From Bacillota bacterium (GTDB taxonomy: Bacteria; Bacillota; Clostridia; Acetivibrionales; DTU013), in NCBI GenBank assembly GCA_023439545.1, contig JAEXNT010000032.1, positions 95,597-159,596 of the forward strand: 64,000 nucleotides of DNA. Reading direction: 5' to 3'. The notes beneath the pieces are model-generated. The model worked only from the letters and a program-made list of their open reading frames with translations, was not told the origin of the DNA and did not search any database. Of the stretch, positions 1 through 7,735 are shown one piece after another; positions within the stretch are counted from its first letter, which is position 1; each line of letters opens with the position of its first letter. A program made the translations under genes and the position numbers.

Positions 1-364
1 CTGCGCTATCGATCCCGGGCTTCTTTTCGAAAGTGACGGTTTGACGCTCGTCGCTCCATTTCGTATCTATTATTGTATGCCCATCAACAACAAGATTTCC
101 GCCGATAAACGGCGAACGGGCCGGCGAACCGAAATAACCGTAGCAGACTACCGCTGCCAGAAGGGCGAGCCACGTTGCCGCCCTTACGAACCTGTTGTTC
201 CTGAATATGATACTTATGCCTATGGCGACCAGTATCAGCGGCCAGAGCGCTCCAAGCGCAAACAATGTATTTATGGTGACTATATGGGCCAATGACAGAA
301 GCCAAACGGCTCCCACCATCAGCAATAAGATTCCGAACCCCAGACCCCTGTGTCTTTCATGCAT
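1..364 (-). CDS. Membrane protein with LiaF/DUF5668-like N-terminal region, partial
   Basis: The frame opens at ATG 364 on the minus strand and runs off the window edge, so only the first 121 codons are visible. An AAGGAAA ribosome binding site lies about 8 nt upstream. Three hydrophobic segments (roughly residues 8-28, 32-53 and 61-77) are followed by a polar stretch from about residue 80. This arrangement resembles the membrane part of LiaF/LiaI-type envelope-stress proteins (family assignment inferred from topology and neighbourhood). The start is 4 nt from the pspC stop, so the two genes are almost certainly co-transcribed and translationally linked. PspC and LiaF-type proteins commonly sit together in Firmicutes cell-envelope stress operons. 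Another small polytopic membrane family is possible. Confidence 0.6.
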   Translation of the reverse strand, partial: MHERHRGLGFGILLLMVGAVWLLSLAHIVTINTLFALGALWPLILVAIGISIIFRNNRFVRAATWLALLAAVVCYGYFGSPARSPFIGGNLVVDGHTIIDTKWSDERQTVTFEKKPGIDSA

Positions 365-368
365 TTCT

Positions 369-896
369 TTATTTCCTTCCCCTGAAGACGATAAATCCGC
401 CTATCACGATCATAATCAAAGGTATCATAACCTTGGGATTGAACAGAGCCGGTATAAACTGTCCCAGCAGGAACAGAAAACCGATCGCAACAAGTATTGC
501 GCCAAGCATGAACTTGTTTCTTTCAGGGTGATACTTCGGCGCATCCCAATTGTCGGCATCCGTATTGAAATCGCTTTCAAAGTTATCATTCCCCAAACCC
601 GTGCCTGTACCGGAGCCCGCACCGGTGTTTGTACCCGTACTGCCGCCCGCAAACGAATCGGCGTTATATGAGCTCGTATTCTGGTTTGCGCCCCACTGGC
701 TTTCAAACGGCGGATAATCCTTTTGCTCAGGCATTATCAGGGCTGCCACAATGTAAAGGAAGATGCCGGGGCCCATGAATGTGACCAGAATTGTTATGAT
801 CCTTATCAGGGTCACATCTATACGCAAATAATCCGATATACCGGAGCATACGCCGAATATTACCTTATTCCTTTTTGAACGTCTTAGTTTTTCCAT
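369..896 (-). CDS. PspC domain protein
   Basis: 175 residues. Residues 1-60 are a typical PspC domain (opening MEKLRRSKRNKVIFGVCSGI) with one membrane helix near 30-55. A flexible Gly/Ser/Thr/Asn-rich spacer (about 66-105) links it to two more helices near 129-150 and 153-171, ending in a basic tail. PspC-domain proteins are membrane sensors or partners in envelope-stress responses; in Firmicutes they often act with LiaF-type proteins, and the next gene downstream is of that kind. The ATG at 896 is preceded by AAAGGAG. The role in stress response is family knowledge plus context, not shown here. Confidence 0.85.
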   Translation of the reverse strand: MEKLRRSKRNKVIFGVCSGISDYLRIDVTLIRIITILVTFMGPGIFLYIVAALIMPEQKDYPPFESQWGANQNTSSYNADSFAGGSTGTNTGAGSGTGTGLGNDNFESDFNTDADNWDAPKYHPERNKFMLGAILVAIGFLFLLGQFIPALFNPKVMIPLIMIVIGGFIVFRGRK

Positions 897-998
897 ATTT
901 CATTACTCCTTTTTATCCGTTCATAATGTGTTTACACAAGATAATACGTAGTTAATATGATAATGTCTAATTTTTTTTGAAATTCATTTATCAAAATA

Positions 999-1724
999 TT
1001 ATAAACTAAAGATTCGATCGTGATCATAAACAGGTTTTATTTCCATTCCCGGCGGCGCCGTAAGAAAATCGTCCACATTCCACCTGCCATTGACAAGGTC
1101 GTCGATAATACGGGAGTTCCCCTCGATGAATCGTGTTTTCTTGCCTTCATCGGCGGCATGCTTTATGAATTCTTCACGCACAGACCCGATGTCAAAACCG
1201 GGCAGTTCGATATATGTCAAAAAATCGACGGTGTTTTCTGACTTCAGGCTTTCCAGCACATATTGAGCGTTTTCTTCACCGTACTTATCCACCAGCTCCT
1301 GATAACTCATACCCAAACCGGGCATGAACATATCGAGCGGGTTATCGTGATACCAGTTCCCCAGACGCTCATAATAACATGCCGTATACCATTGGGCGCT
1401 GGGCGTCTGGCCGAAATGCTCCTTAAACGCTTCGCGGCTCCCGAGGAAAATGGTACAGCAGTCGTGCGCCCTGGGAATGACAAGCGGCAAAGCACGGGCC
1501 TTAAGTCCGGCGGCGCCGTTGCCGCAGAGGCCGTAACCCAGCAATACGGCGTCATAGCCTTCGGGAGTCGAGTCTATGATACCCTGGATTTCCATCTTCA
1601 GCTGCGCCGGTTTGGTATGCGACTGCATCCTGGTAAATACCATATCCACAGTATTTTCCGAAGCAGCCGCAGCTTTGTAAGCAAGCCTTGAAAATACCTC
1701 GCAGCCGATAAGCCTGAGTCTCAT
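999..1724 (-). CDS. DUF1638 domain protein
   Basis: 241 residues matching the DUF1638 family over its whole length: an N-terminal MRLRLIGCEV with an early Cys, a GYGLCGNGAAGL loop, and a PRAHDCCTIFLGSREAF segment with paired cysteines. The conserved cysteines suggest metal or corrinoid/Fe-S binding, but no biochemical function is established. Its ATG overlaps the TGA of the upstream flippase-like gene (ATGA at 1721-1724) and is preceded by GGAGGGGG, so translation is coupled. Relatives in methylotrophic anaerobes sit near corrinoid methyltransferases; none is present here. Confidence 0.8.
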   Translation of the reverse strand: MRLRLIGCEVFSRLAYKAAAASENTVDMVFTRMQSHTKPAQLKMEIQGIIDSTPEGYDAVLLGYGLCGNGAAGLKARALPLVIPRAHDCCTIFLGSREAFKEHFGQTPSAQWYTACYYERLGNWYHDNPLDMFMPGLGMSYQELVDKYGEENAQYVLESLKSENTVDFLTYIELPGFDIGSVREEFIKHAADEGKKTRFIEGNSRIIDDLVNGRWNVDDFLTAPPGMEIKPVYDHDRIFSL

Positions 1725-2857
1725 ATTGCCCCCTCCGAAGATTTTCTACGCTTCTTCCGAACCGGCGGCCGGTCTTCGCAGTTCTCCTGCGCGCCATCTT
1801 CCGTAGCCTCCGGAACGCACTCCATTTCTGCCTGTTTAGCTTCCGCTTCGTGTTTGAGGGGCTTTTCAGGCGCAAAAACAGTAAATATCCCGCCGAATAT
1901 AACCGACGGATAATATGTGAGAAGTCTGTAAATCAGAATTACCGGTATGATAAAGCCTTTCCTGAAGAACATGCCGTAGAACAGATAGCTGAGGCCTTCT
2001 ATACCTCCGGTCGCGCCAGGCGTCGGCACCAGCAGCGAAATAAGCGTAATTAATGCCTGCGCCGAGATCATATCCGTCAAGCGTGCCCTGTGGTTTTCGA
2101 CTGCCAGCTGGATAAAAAACGGTATCGCAAATAAAAATGTGAATTGCACTATTTGTGTAATTATCAAAATAAACAGTGATCTGGCATCCTTCTTCAGTAT
2201 GAGCGCTCCTCCGCTGAAGCTGACAAGCTCGGCATCTATCCTCCTTTTCACCCCGTCGAGATCCTTCACTATCCTGAATTTATGAAGCAGCCGCGCCAGG
2301 ACCATAAGAACCTTTTTTGCCGCATGTCCCTTATACAGGAGCATAACGTTGAACATCAGAAAGAGCGTATTGATGATCGTTCCCAATATGAAGAAATAGT
2401 AGAATTGAGGTATATGGGCGGAAAAAATTCCGCCCTTGAATACAAATACCACAATCGAGTATAAGACAATGATCACCTGGTGCAGCAGGGATTTGACCAC
2501 GAATATGGACGCCGCATAGCCGGGCTTTACTCCGTCCTTGATCATTACATATGCCTGGACCGGCTGTCCGGCCCCCGCAAACGGAGTGATCGAATTGAAG
2601 AACTGCCCGATCATCGTTACCCTGAGCGTGTCCCTGATCCTCTGTTCCTTGTGCATGGTAACCGTAATCGTGTGAAGCAGTACGGCATCAAGCAGCCAGT
2701 AGACAACCATGCAGCCGAAACCGGCAGCAAGCCAATAAGGCTTAATATGGTTGAGCATTTGCACAAGTGAACCAAAACTGTCGGTAAAAAAGATAAGTAT
2801 TACCAGCAGTAAAGCCGAGGATAAAATAACAAACAGTTTTAAAAGCTTTTTCTTCAT
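1721..2857 (-). CDS. Flippase-like / lysylphosphatidylglycerol synthase transmembrane-region protein (YbhN/UPF0104 family)
   Basis: 378 residues with seven or eight hydrophobic segments spread over residues 5-325, including the family-typical GQFFNSITPFAGAGQPVQAY stretch near residue 90 and PGATGGIEGLSYLFYG near 285. This is the membrane half of MprF-like proteins without the catalytic aminoacyl-transfer domain. The C-terminal 60 residues are highly charged (rich in Lys, Arg, Glu) and probably cytoplasmic. Members are thought to move lipids across the membrane; substrate unknown. No strong ribosome binding site is visible before the ATG at 2857. It is coupled to the DUF1638 gene downstream. 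Confidence 0.8.
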   Translation of the reverse strand: MKKKLLKLFVILSSALLLVILIFFTDSFGSLVQMLNHIKPYWLAAGFGCMVVYWLLDAVLLHTITVTMHKEQRIRDTLRVTMIGQFFNSITPFAGAGQPVQAYVMIKDGVKPGYAASIFVVKSLLHQVIIVLYSIVVFVFKGGIFSAHIPQFYYFFILGTIINTLFLMFNVMLLYKGHAAKKVLMVLARLLHKFRIVKDLDGVKRRIDAELVSFSGGALILKKDARSLFILIITQIVQFTFLFAIPFFIQLAVENHRARLTDMISAQALITLISLLVPTPGATGGIEGLSYLFYGMFFRKGFIIPVILIYRLLTYYPSVIFGGIFTVFAPEKPLKHEAEAKQAEMECVPEATEDGAQENCEDRPPVRKKRRKSSEGAI

Positions 2858-2883
2858 GTCTTAAGTAAAAATAGGATCCCCTT

Positions 2884-3285
2884 CTACGCCTGAGGCGGCA
2901 GTTCGTCCACTACCTGCAGCTTGCCCGTATCCTTGCCCATACTTACGCCAAGTATACCGATATTGACGTTCAAAACTTCAAGTCCGGTCATATCTTCTAC
3001 AGCAGTGCGAACCCTGGTCTGCATATCCCGGGCTACTTCGTGGATCTTGCAGCCGTATTGCATGACGACTGATATATCGATACTTACCTGAGTATCCTTA
3101 AGCTCCACTTTAATGCCCCTGCCCGGAGTCTTCCTGCCGAGCATGCCGGCTATTCCGTCAACAAATCCGCTGCTCAGCGATGCTACGTCCGTAACCTCGG
3201 TCGCGGCAATACCGGCGATAGTAGCGATAACTTCCTCAGAGATCCTGATTTTGTCCTCCCTGGTTTGCTCTTTAGCTTCATTCAT
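2884..3285 (-). CDS. Asp23/Gls24 family envelope stress protein
   Basis: 133 residues. The RISEEVIATIAGIAATEV opening, the internal GRGIKVELKDTQVSIDISVV stretch and the VNVNIGI-like C-terminal strand are characteristic of the Asp23/Gls24 family, small cytosolic or membrane-associated proteins linked to cell-envelope homeostasis in Firmicutes. A strong AAGGGAGGT precedes the ATG. It lies 26 nt upstream of the flippase-like gene and may head that three-gene unit. Confidence 0.87.
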   Translation of the reverse strand: MNEAKEQTREDKIRISEEVIATIAGIAATEVTDVASLSSGFVDGIAGMLGRKTPGRGIKVELKDTQVSIDISVVMQYGCKIHEVARDMQTRVRTAVEDMTGLEVLNVNIGILGVSMGKDTGKLQVVDELPPQA

Positions 3286-3339
3286 ATATACGACCTCCCT
3301 TACATTTTGTTTATTTTTTTACCGATCTTTTTATTTTGA

Positions 3340-4731
3340 CTAAAAATCCGCAGATTTCGGAGTCCTCGGGAAAGGAATGACATCCCTGATATTACCCATT
3401 CCGCTCAGGTACATTACCGCCCTTTCGAAACCGAGGCCGTAGCCGGCATGCTTGGTACCGCCGTATTTGCGCAGATCCATGTACCAGTCGTAGTCCTCCG
3501 CTTCCATTCCGAGTTCTTCGAGGCGTTTAACAAGCAGGTCGTACCGTTCCTCTCTCTGGCTTCCCCCTATGATTTCTCCTACGCCCGGCACAAGCAGGTC
3601 CATCGCTGCGACAGTTTTTCCGTCGTCGTTCAGCCTCATGTAAAATGCTTTTATTTCCTTCGGGTAATCTGTTACGAATACCGGTCTTTTGAATACTTGC
3701 TCGGTCAGGTATCTTTCATGCTCCGTCTGCAGGTCTATGCCCCATTTCACAGGGTAATCGAAGCTCGAATTGACCTTTTCGAGTATTTCTATAGCCTCGG
3801 TATAGGTCACATGGCCGAAATCGGAGCTTGCCACATTATGGAGCCTGTCAAGCAGGGTATTGTCCACGAAGCTGTTGAAGAACTCAAGTTCCTCAGGTAC
3901 GTTTTCAAAGCAATAATTGATCATATATTTCATCATATCTTCGGCAAGCGCCATATCATCCTTGAGTTCTGCAAACGCGATCTCCGGCTCGATCATCCAG
4001 AATTCGGCCGCATGTCTGGCAGTATTTGAGTTTTCAGCTCTGAAAGTCGGCCCGAAGGTATAGATTTTTCCAAATGCCATGCAGTAGGCCTCTCCAGAGA
4101 GCTGTCCGCTAACGGTAAGGCTTGTCTGCTTTCCGAAGAAATCCTGGGAATAGTCTATGGCTCCCTTATCATCCCTGGGAAACTTATCGGGATCGAAAGT
4201 GGTTACCCTGAACATTTCACCCGCACCCTCGCAGTCGCTCCCGGTAATTATCGGAGTGTTGACATATACGAAGCCCCTCTCCTGGAAAAAGCGGTGAATG
4301 GCAAAAGCCAGAGCGCTTCTCAGCCTGAATACCGCCGAAAAAGTATTTGTCCTGGGACGCAGGTGCGCAATTGTCCGGAGATATTCAAAGGAATGGCGTT
4401 TCTTCTGCAGCGGATAATCCGGTGAACAGAGACCCTCTATATCGATGGCGGCAGCTTTCATTTCAAAGGGCTGCTTTGCTTCCGGCGTTGCGACCAATTC
4501 TCCGCGTATGTTCAGGGAGGAACCCTGCGGCAGCTTTGTTATCTCTTTAAAGTTTGATATATTATCTTCTGAAAAAACAACCTGCAGGTTCTTAAAAAAA
4601 GAACCATCATTAAGTTCAATAAAACCGAAAGTTTTCGAGTCCCTTAAGGTCTTGACCCAGCCGGATACCTCGATCTGCTTGCCGTAATGCTGACCGGCCT
4701 CCCTGTACAACTGCTTTATGTCTAATTTCAC
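3340..4731 (-). CDS. asnS: Asparaginyl-tRNA synthetase
   Basis: 463 residues from the GTG at 4731, which is preceded by GAGGGAGGAAG; an upstream in-frame ATG at 4776 would add 15 residues but lacks a good ribosome binding site and does not match the family start. An N-terminal OB-fold anticodon-binding domain (about 1-110) precedes the class II catalytic core. Motif 2 is visible in FRAENSNTARHAAEFWMIEP and motif 3 in YGLGFERAVMYLSGMGNIRD near the C-terminus. It charges tRNA-Asn with asparagine. No T-box-like leader is evident in the ~180 nt upstream. Length and motifs are normal for bacterial AsnRS. Confidence 0.97.
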   Translation of the reverse strand: MKLDIKQLYREAGQHYGKQIEVSGWVKTLRDSKTFGFIELNDGSFFKNLQVVFSEDNISNFKEITKLPQGSSLNIRGELVATPEAKQPFEMKAAAIDIEGLCSPDYPLQKKRHSFEYLRTIAHLRPRTNTFSAVFRLRSALAFAIHRFFQERGFVYVNTPIITGSDCEGAGEMFRVTTFDPDKFPRDDKGAIDYSQDFFGKQTSLTVSGQLSGEAYCMAFGKIYTFGPTFRAENSNTARHAAEFWMIEPEIAFAELKDDMALAEDMMKYMINYCFENVPEELEFFNSFVDNTLLDRLHNVASSDFGHVTYTEAIEILEKVNSSFDYPVKWGIDLQTEHERYLTEQVFKRPVFVTDYPKEIKAFYMRLNDDGKTVAAMDLLVPGVGEIIGGSQREERYDLLVKRLEELGMEAEDYDWYMDLRKYGGTKHAGYGLGFERAVMYLSGMGNIRDVIPFPRTPKSADF

Positions 4732-4845
4732 GAGCGCTTCCTCCCTCAAGTCACATTTTACAGAATTATGAAGCAAAATTTATATATAATTATAACATGA
4801 TAAACCAATCATCACCATTCATTATTTCCTTTTATGCCACAAAAT

Positions 4846-4884
4846 AAAAATTAAAGGTGCAATTCATCGACACCTTTAATTTTT
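4846..4884 (-). terminator. Intrinsic terminator after the hydrogenase/MCP gene
   Basis: A 14-bp perfect inverted repeat (4846-4859 with 4871-4884) with an 11-nt loop; the minus-strand 3' side is rich in T/A. It lies 29 nt past the stop of the upstream minus-strand gene and before the asnS promoter region. It is AT-rich, so it may be moderately strong and could act in both directions. Confidence 0.7.
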
Positions 4885-4912
4885 ACGAAGGAATACTATA
4901 TAAATCTGCCTG

Positions 4913-6808
4913 TTACTTTTGTTCGCTGAGCAGAAGATCCGCAGTCTGCATTACTTCTTCACTGCTTGCCGAAGTATTCTGCAGCATGGCTGTCATGTTT
5001 GCTATCTCACCGTTGACAGCGTCCGCCCTTTCCTCAAGTTCGGCGGATATTTTCAATAAAAGTTCCATGGCATTCATCAGTTTCTGCTCGTCCTGCCTGG
5101 TAGACTGCGCGGATGACTTCGTATATTCCGCAAGTTTTTTGACTTCATTGGCAACGACGGAAAACCCCAGGCCTGCTTCACCTGCGCGCGCCGCTTCTAT
5201 GGATGCATTCAGGGAAAGGAGATTCGTCTTTTCGGATATTTCCACGATATCACCTGTTACCTTTGAGAAATTATTGAGAGACATCTGCATCTCATCGATT
5301 TTTTTCTTCAGATCCTCCGATATGTTTAGGAGCTTGCCCGAATCGACCGATATATTCTCGGCTATAGCCGAATTTTCTTCAGTTGCATGCGAAACATCCT
5401 TTATAGCGTTCGTTATATCCGCGACCCTAAGTCTCAGCTTTTCAAGCCTGTTGTTCCTTTCCCGGCTCAACCTGTCTACCGCTGCCAAAGCTTCGATTAT
5501 TTCTGCGTTTTTGCGCTCGACCTCCACTTTTTCACCGGATACCTTAAGATTGTAATCTATACAATTTTCTATATGGTTATAGCCGTTGTAAATAGCCTTT
5601 ACCATCATGCTGCAAGAACCGTACCCGCATGCATTGCAGTTTCTTTTCCTGTCCTCCTCGGTAAACTTGCGGAGCCTTCCGTATATTTCTTCCTCTTCAC
5701 TTACAGAAGGGGCTTTGCTATTTTGTTGATCTTCCGCAGCGTACTTCCTGATAAAATCGTCCAACGCCAGCTTCTTGTCGAACCAGGCAAGCAATTTTGC
5801 CGGGTTTGCCTTGAGCTTGCCTCTATTTCTGAGCTTGAGCTCATGCATGGTAAGCTCGATATCCGTGATGTCCTCTTTTTTTTCTGTTCCCGAACCAATG
5901 TTACAACCCTGTGCGCAACTCAGGATATCAACCAGAAGCGGGAGTTTTCTGCCTTCCTTCAAACGCCGGGAATACTCCTTCAGATAGTCATAGGCCGTTT
6001 CAGTTCCTTCAACCTGCTTTACCCACGCATCGGGATAATAATGATATACGTTGTCCTTCAACCCTCCCGGCATACTGTAAATATCCCCCAGTCCAAGCAC
6101 CTGACCGTTAAATTCCTTTTCCGGGTATACACCCAGGTCGATCCTGTTCCGTTTAATATAGTCGCTCAATTTCCTGAAGGTAACATTATATTTTACCATT
6201 CCGCCAGTATTTGCATCGTTTATTTCCGATACCTTGGCTATGCAGGGTGACAGGAAACAAATATCGCCTTCCGTTTTAAGGTATTTTTTCATATAGACCG
6301 CAGTACACATCATCGGGCTGTGAATAGGCGCAAGCCTGGGGATAAGATCATGCTGGTATTTCTGTATGTAGTTTACTATGGCGGGGCACGGCTGGGATAT
6401 GACCGAATCCAGTTTTTTGTCCTTGAACGCCCTCAGGTAAGCCCAGGTAGTTATATCCGCCCCAAGTGACACATCATATATTGAAAGGTTTGAATAAGAA
6501 CTCAGAAATCCGATAAGCTTCTTATAATCCCTGAAATTAGTCTTAAGCGCGGGAGCCGCAATAAGGCTGATCTTTTTTCCTCCTGTCAGATCTCTCATGA
6601 AAAGTTCCGTATCATCATAGTAATCTCTGGCGCCATGTCCGCAAACGTCCAGGCACCGACCGCACATAATGCATTTGTTATCGTCTACATGCGTCTTGCT
6701 GATACCGTTTTCCACATGTGAAGTGTTTGCATTTTCGACAGGACAGACAAAAATACACTTGTTGCAGCCCATGCATTTGCTGTTGTCTGTAAATATGACC
6801 GAGCTCAT
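4913..6808 (-). CDS. Soluble [FeFe]-hydrogenase-like sensor fused to a methyl-accepting chemotaxis signalling domain
   Basis: 631 residues, no membrane segment. Order: two [4Fe-4S] motifs (CMGCNKCIFVCP, about residues 12-22, and CIMCGRCLDVC, 46-56); a hydrogenase large-subunit-like domain (about 75-340); a Cys-rich Fe-S motif (CNACGYGSC, 391-399, plus Cys416); then a chemoreceptor signalling coiled coil (about 430-631) with the conserved tip EKTNLLSLNASIEAARAGE. The four cysteines expected to hold the H-cluster cubane are present at about 141, 189, 298 and 302. The canonical TSCCP loop reads SQPCP, so the proton-transfer cysteine is missing, as in sensory rather than catalytic hydrogenases. 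Inferred role: a redox or H2 sensor feeding CheA/CheW or a chemosensory-like pathway. The ATG at 6808 follows AGAGGAGG. Monocistronic, with its own terminator. Confidence 0.85.
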   Translation of the reverse strand: MSSVIFTDNSKCMGCNKCIFVCPVENANTSHVENGISKTHVDDNKCIMCGRCLDVCGHGARDYYDDTELFMRDLTGGKKISLIAAPALKTNFRDYKKLIGFLSSYSNLSIYDVSLGADITTWAYLRAFKDKKLDSVISQPCPAIVNYIQKYQHDLIPRLAPIHSPMMCTAVYMKKYLKTEGDICFLSPCIAKVSEINDANTGGMVKYNVTFRKLSDYIKRNRIDLGVYPEKEFNGQVLGLGDIYSMPGGLKDNVYHYYPDAWVKQVEGTETAYDYLKEYSRRLKEGRKLPLLVDILSCAQGCNIGSGTEKKEDITDIELTMHELKLRNRGKLKANPAKLLAWFDKKLALDDFIRKYAAEDQQNSKAPSVSEEEEIYGRLRKFTEEDRKRNCNACGYGSCSMMVKAIYNGYNHIENCIDYNLKVSGEKVEVERKNAEIIEALAAVDRLSRERNNRLEKLRLRVADITNAIKDVSHATEENSAIAENISVDSGKLLNISEDLKKKIDEMQMSLNNFSKVTGDIVEISEKTNLLSLNASIEAARAGEAGLGFSVVANEVKKLAEYTKSSAQSTRQDEQKLMNAMELLLKISAELEERADAVNGEIANMTAMLQNTSASSEEVMQTADLLLSEQK

Positions 6809-7093
6809 TAACGCATCCTCCTCTAAACTTTATGTAACCTAAGCCTGCCCGGCCTCCAAATAATGGCATAAATACAGAAATGAGCCGGGATTCCAATAGT
6901 GTATTCTATTGCTAAATTTACATATATAGTGTAGATAATAGCATATACATTGAATATCAGCAATTAGAGAATTACATAAATTGTTGATATAATACAAACA
7001 ATATGTTGGCTTGTGAAGGTTGTTAAAATCCGCAGAATCAGATATAATGTTAAATCGGACACTTTAATCGGTATTTTTCTATCTGGGGAGCCT

Positions 7094-7687
7094 ATGAAGA
7101 TATTATTGGTTTCTGACTGCGAAGAGTCATATATATGGGATTATTTTGACCGCGAGCGGTTTTCCGGCGTAGAGCTCATACTGTCATGCGGCGATTTGAA
7201 GGCCGAGTATCTGTCGTTCCTTGTAACTATGATCAAGGCTCCTCTTTTTTATGTCCCCGGCAACCACAACGCAAGTTATATTCGACAACCCCCCGAGGGC
7301 TGCGTCTCTGCGGACGATACCATTCTTACCTTCAATGGGATACGTATATTGGGTCTGGGCGGCTGTATGAGCTACAGCCATAAAGAGTATCAGTATACGG
7401 AAGAGGCGATGGAAAAAAGGATACGCAAACTCAGGGGAAAAATACGCAAGAACAAGGGCTTCGATATATTTCTGGCCCATGCTCCGGCGCTTGGGCTCGG
7501 AGACGGCGGGGACCTTGCCCACACAGGCTTCCGCTGTTTTATAGACTTACTCGACGCCTATTCGCCCAAATATTTTTTTCACGGCCATATGCACCTGAAC
7601 TACAAAAAGCAGGACAGGATCAGAATGTATAAAAACACTACGATAGTGAACGGGTATGGCTACTATATAATAGACTGTAACTTCTGA
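7094..7687 (+). CDS. Calcineurin-like metallophosphoesterase
   Basis: 197 residues from ATG 7094, chosen because GGGGAG sits 5 nt upstream; an earlier in-frame start at 7013 adds 27 residues of poor character. Motifs seen in order: SDCEE, SCGDLK, PGNHN, AHAP and GHMH, the signature of two-metal phosphoesterases. The first motif normally reads D-x-H; here it is DCE, so one metal ligand appears replaced. Substrate unknown. It is transcribed divergently from the hydrogenase/MCP gene across a 285-nt spacer and convergently with the BMP gene. Confidence 0.82.
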   Translation: MKILLVSDCEESYIWDYFDRERFSGVELILSCGDLKAEYLSFLVTMIKAPLFYVPGNHNASYIRQPPEGCVSADDTILTFNGIRILGLGGCMSYSHKEYQYTEEAMEKRIRKLRGKIRKNKGFDIFLAHAPALGLGDGGDLAHTGFRCFIDLLDAYSPKYFFHGHMHLNYKKQDRIRMYKNTTIVNGYGYYIIDCNF

Positions 7688-7735
7688 AGGCAGTGCCGGC
7701 TAAATGCTGTCCGCCGTGCTGCAGGTCCTGCATCT

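Noticed and set aside
4732..4912. T-box leader before asnS
   Set aside because: Only ~180 nt, no specifier loop or T-box sequence recognised.
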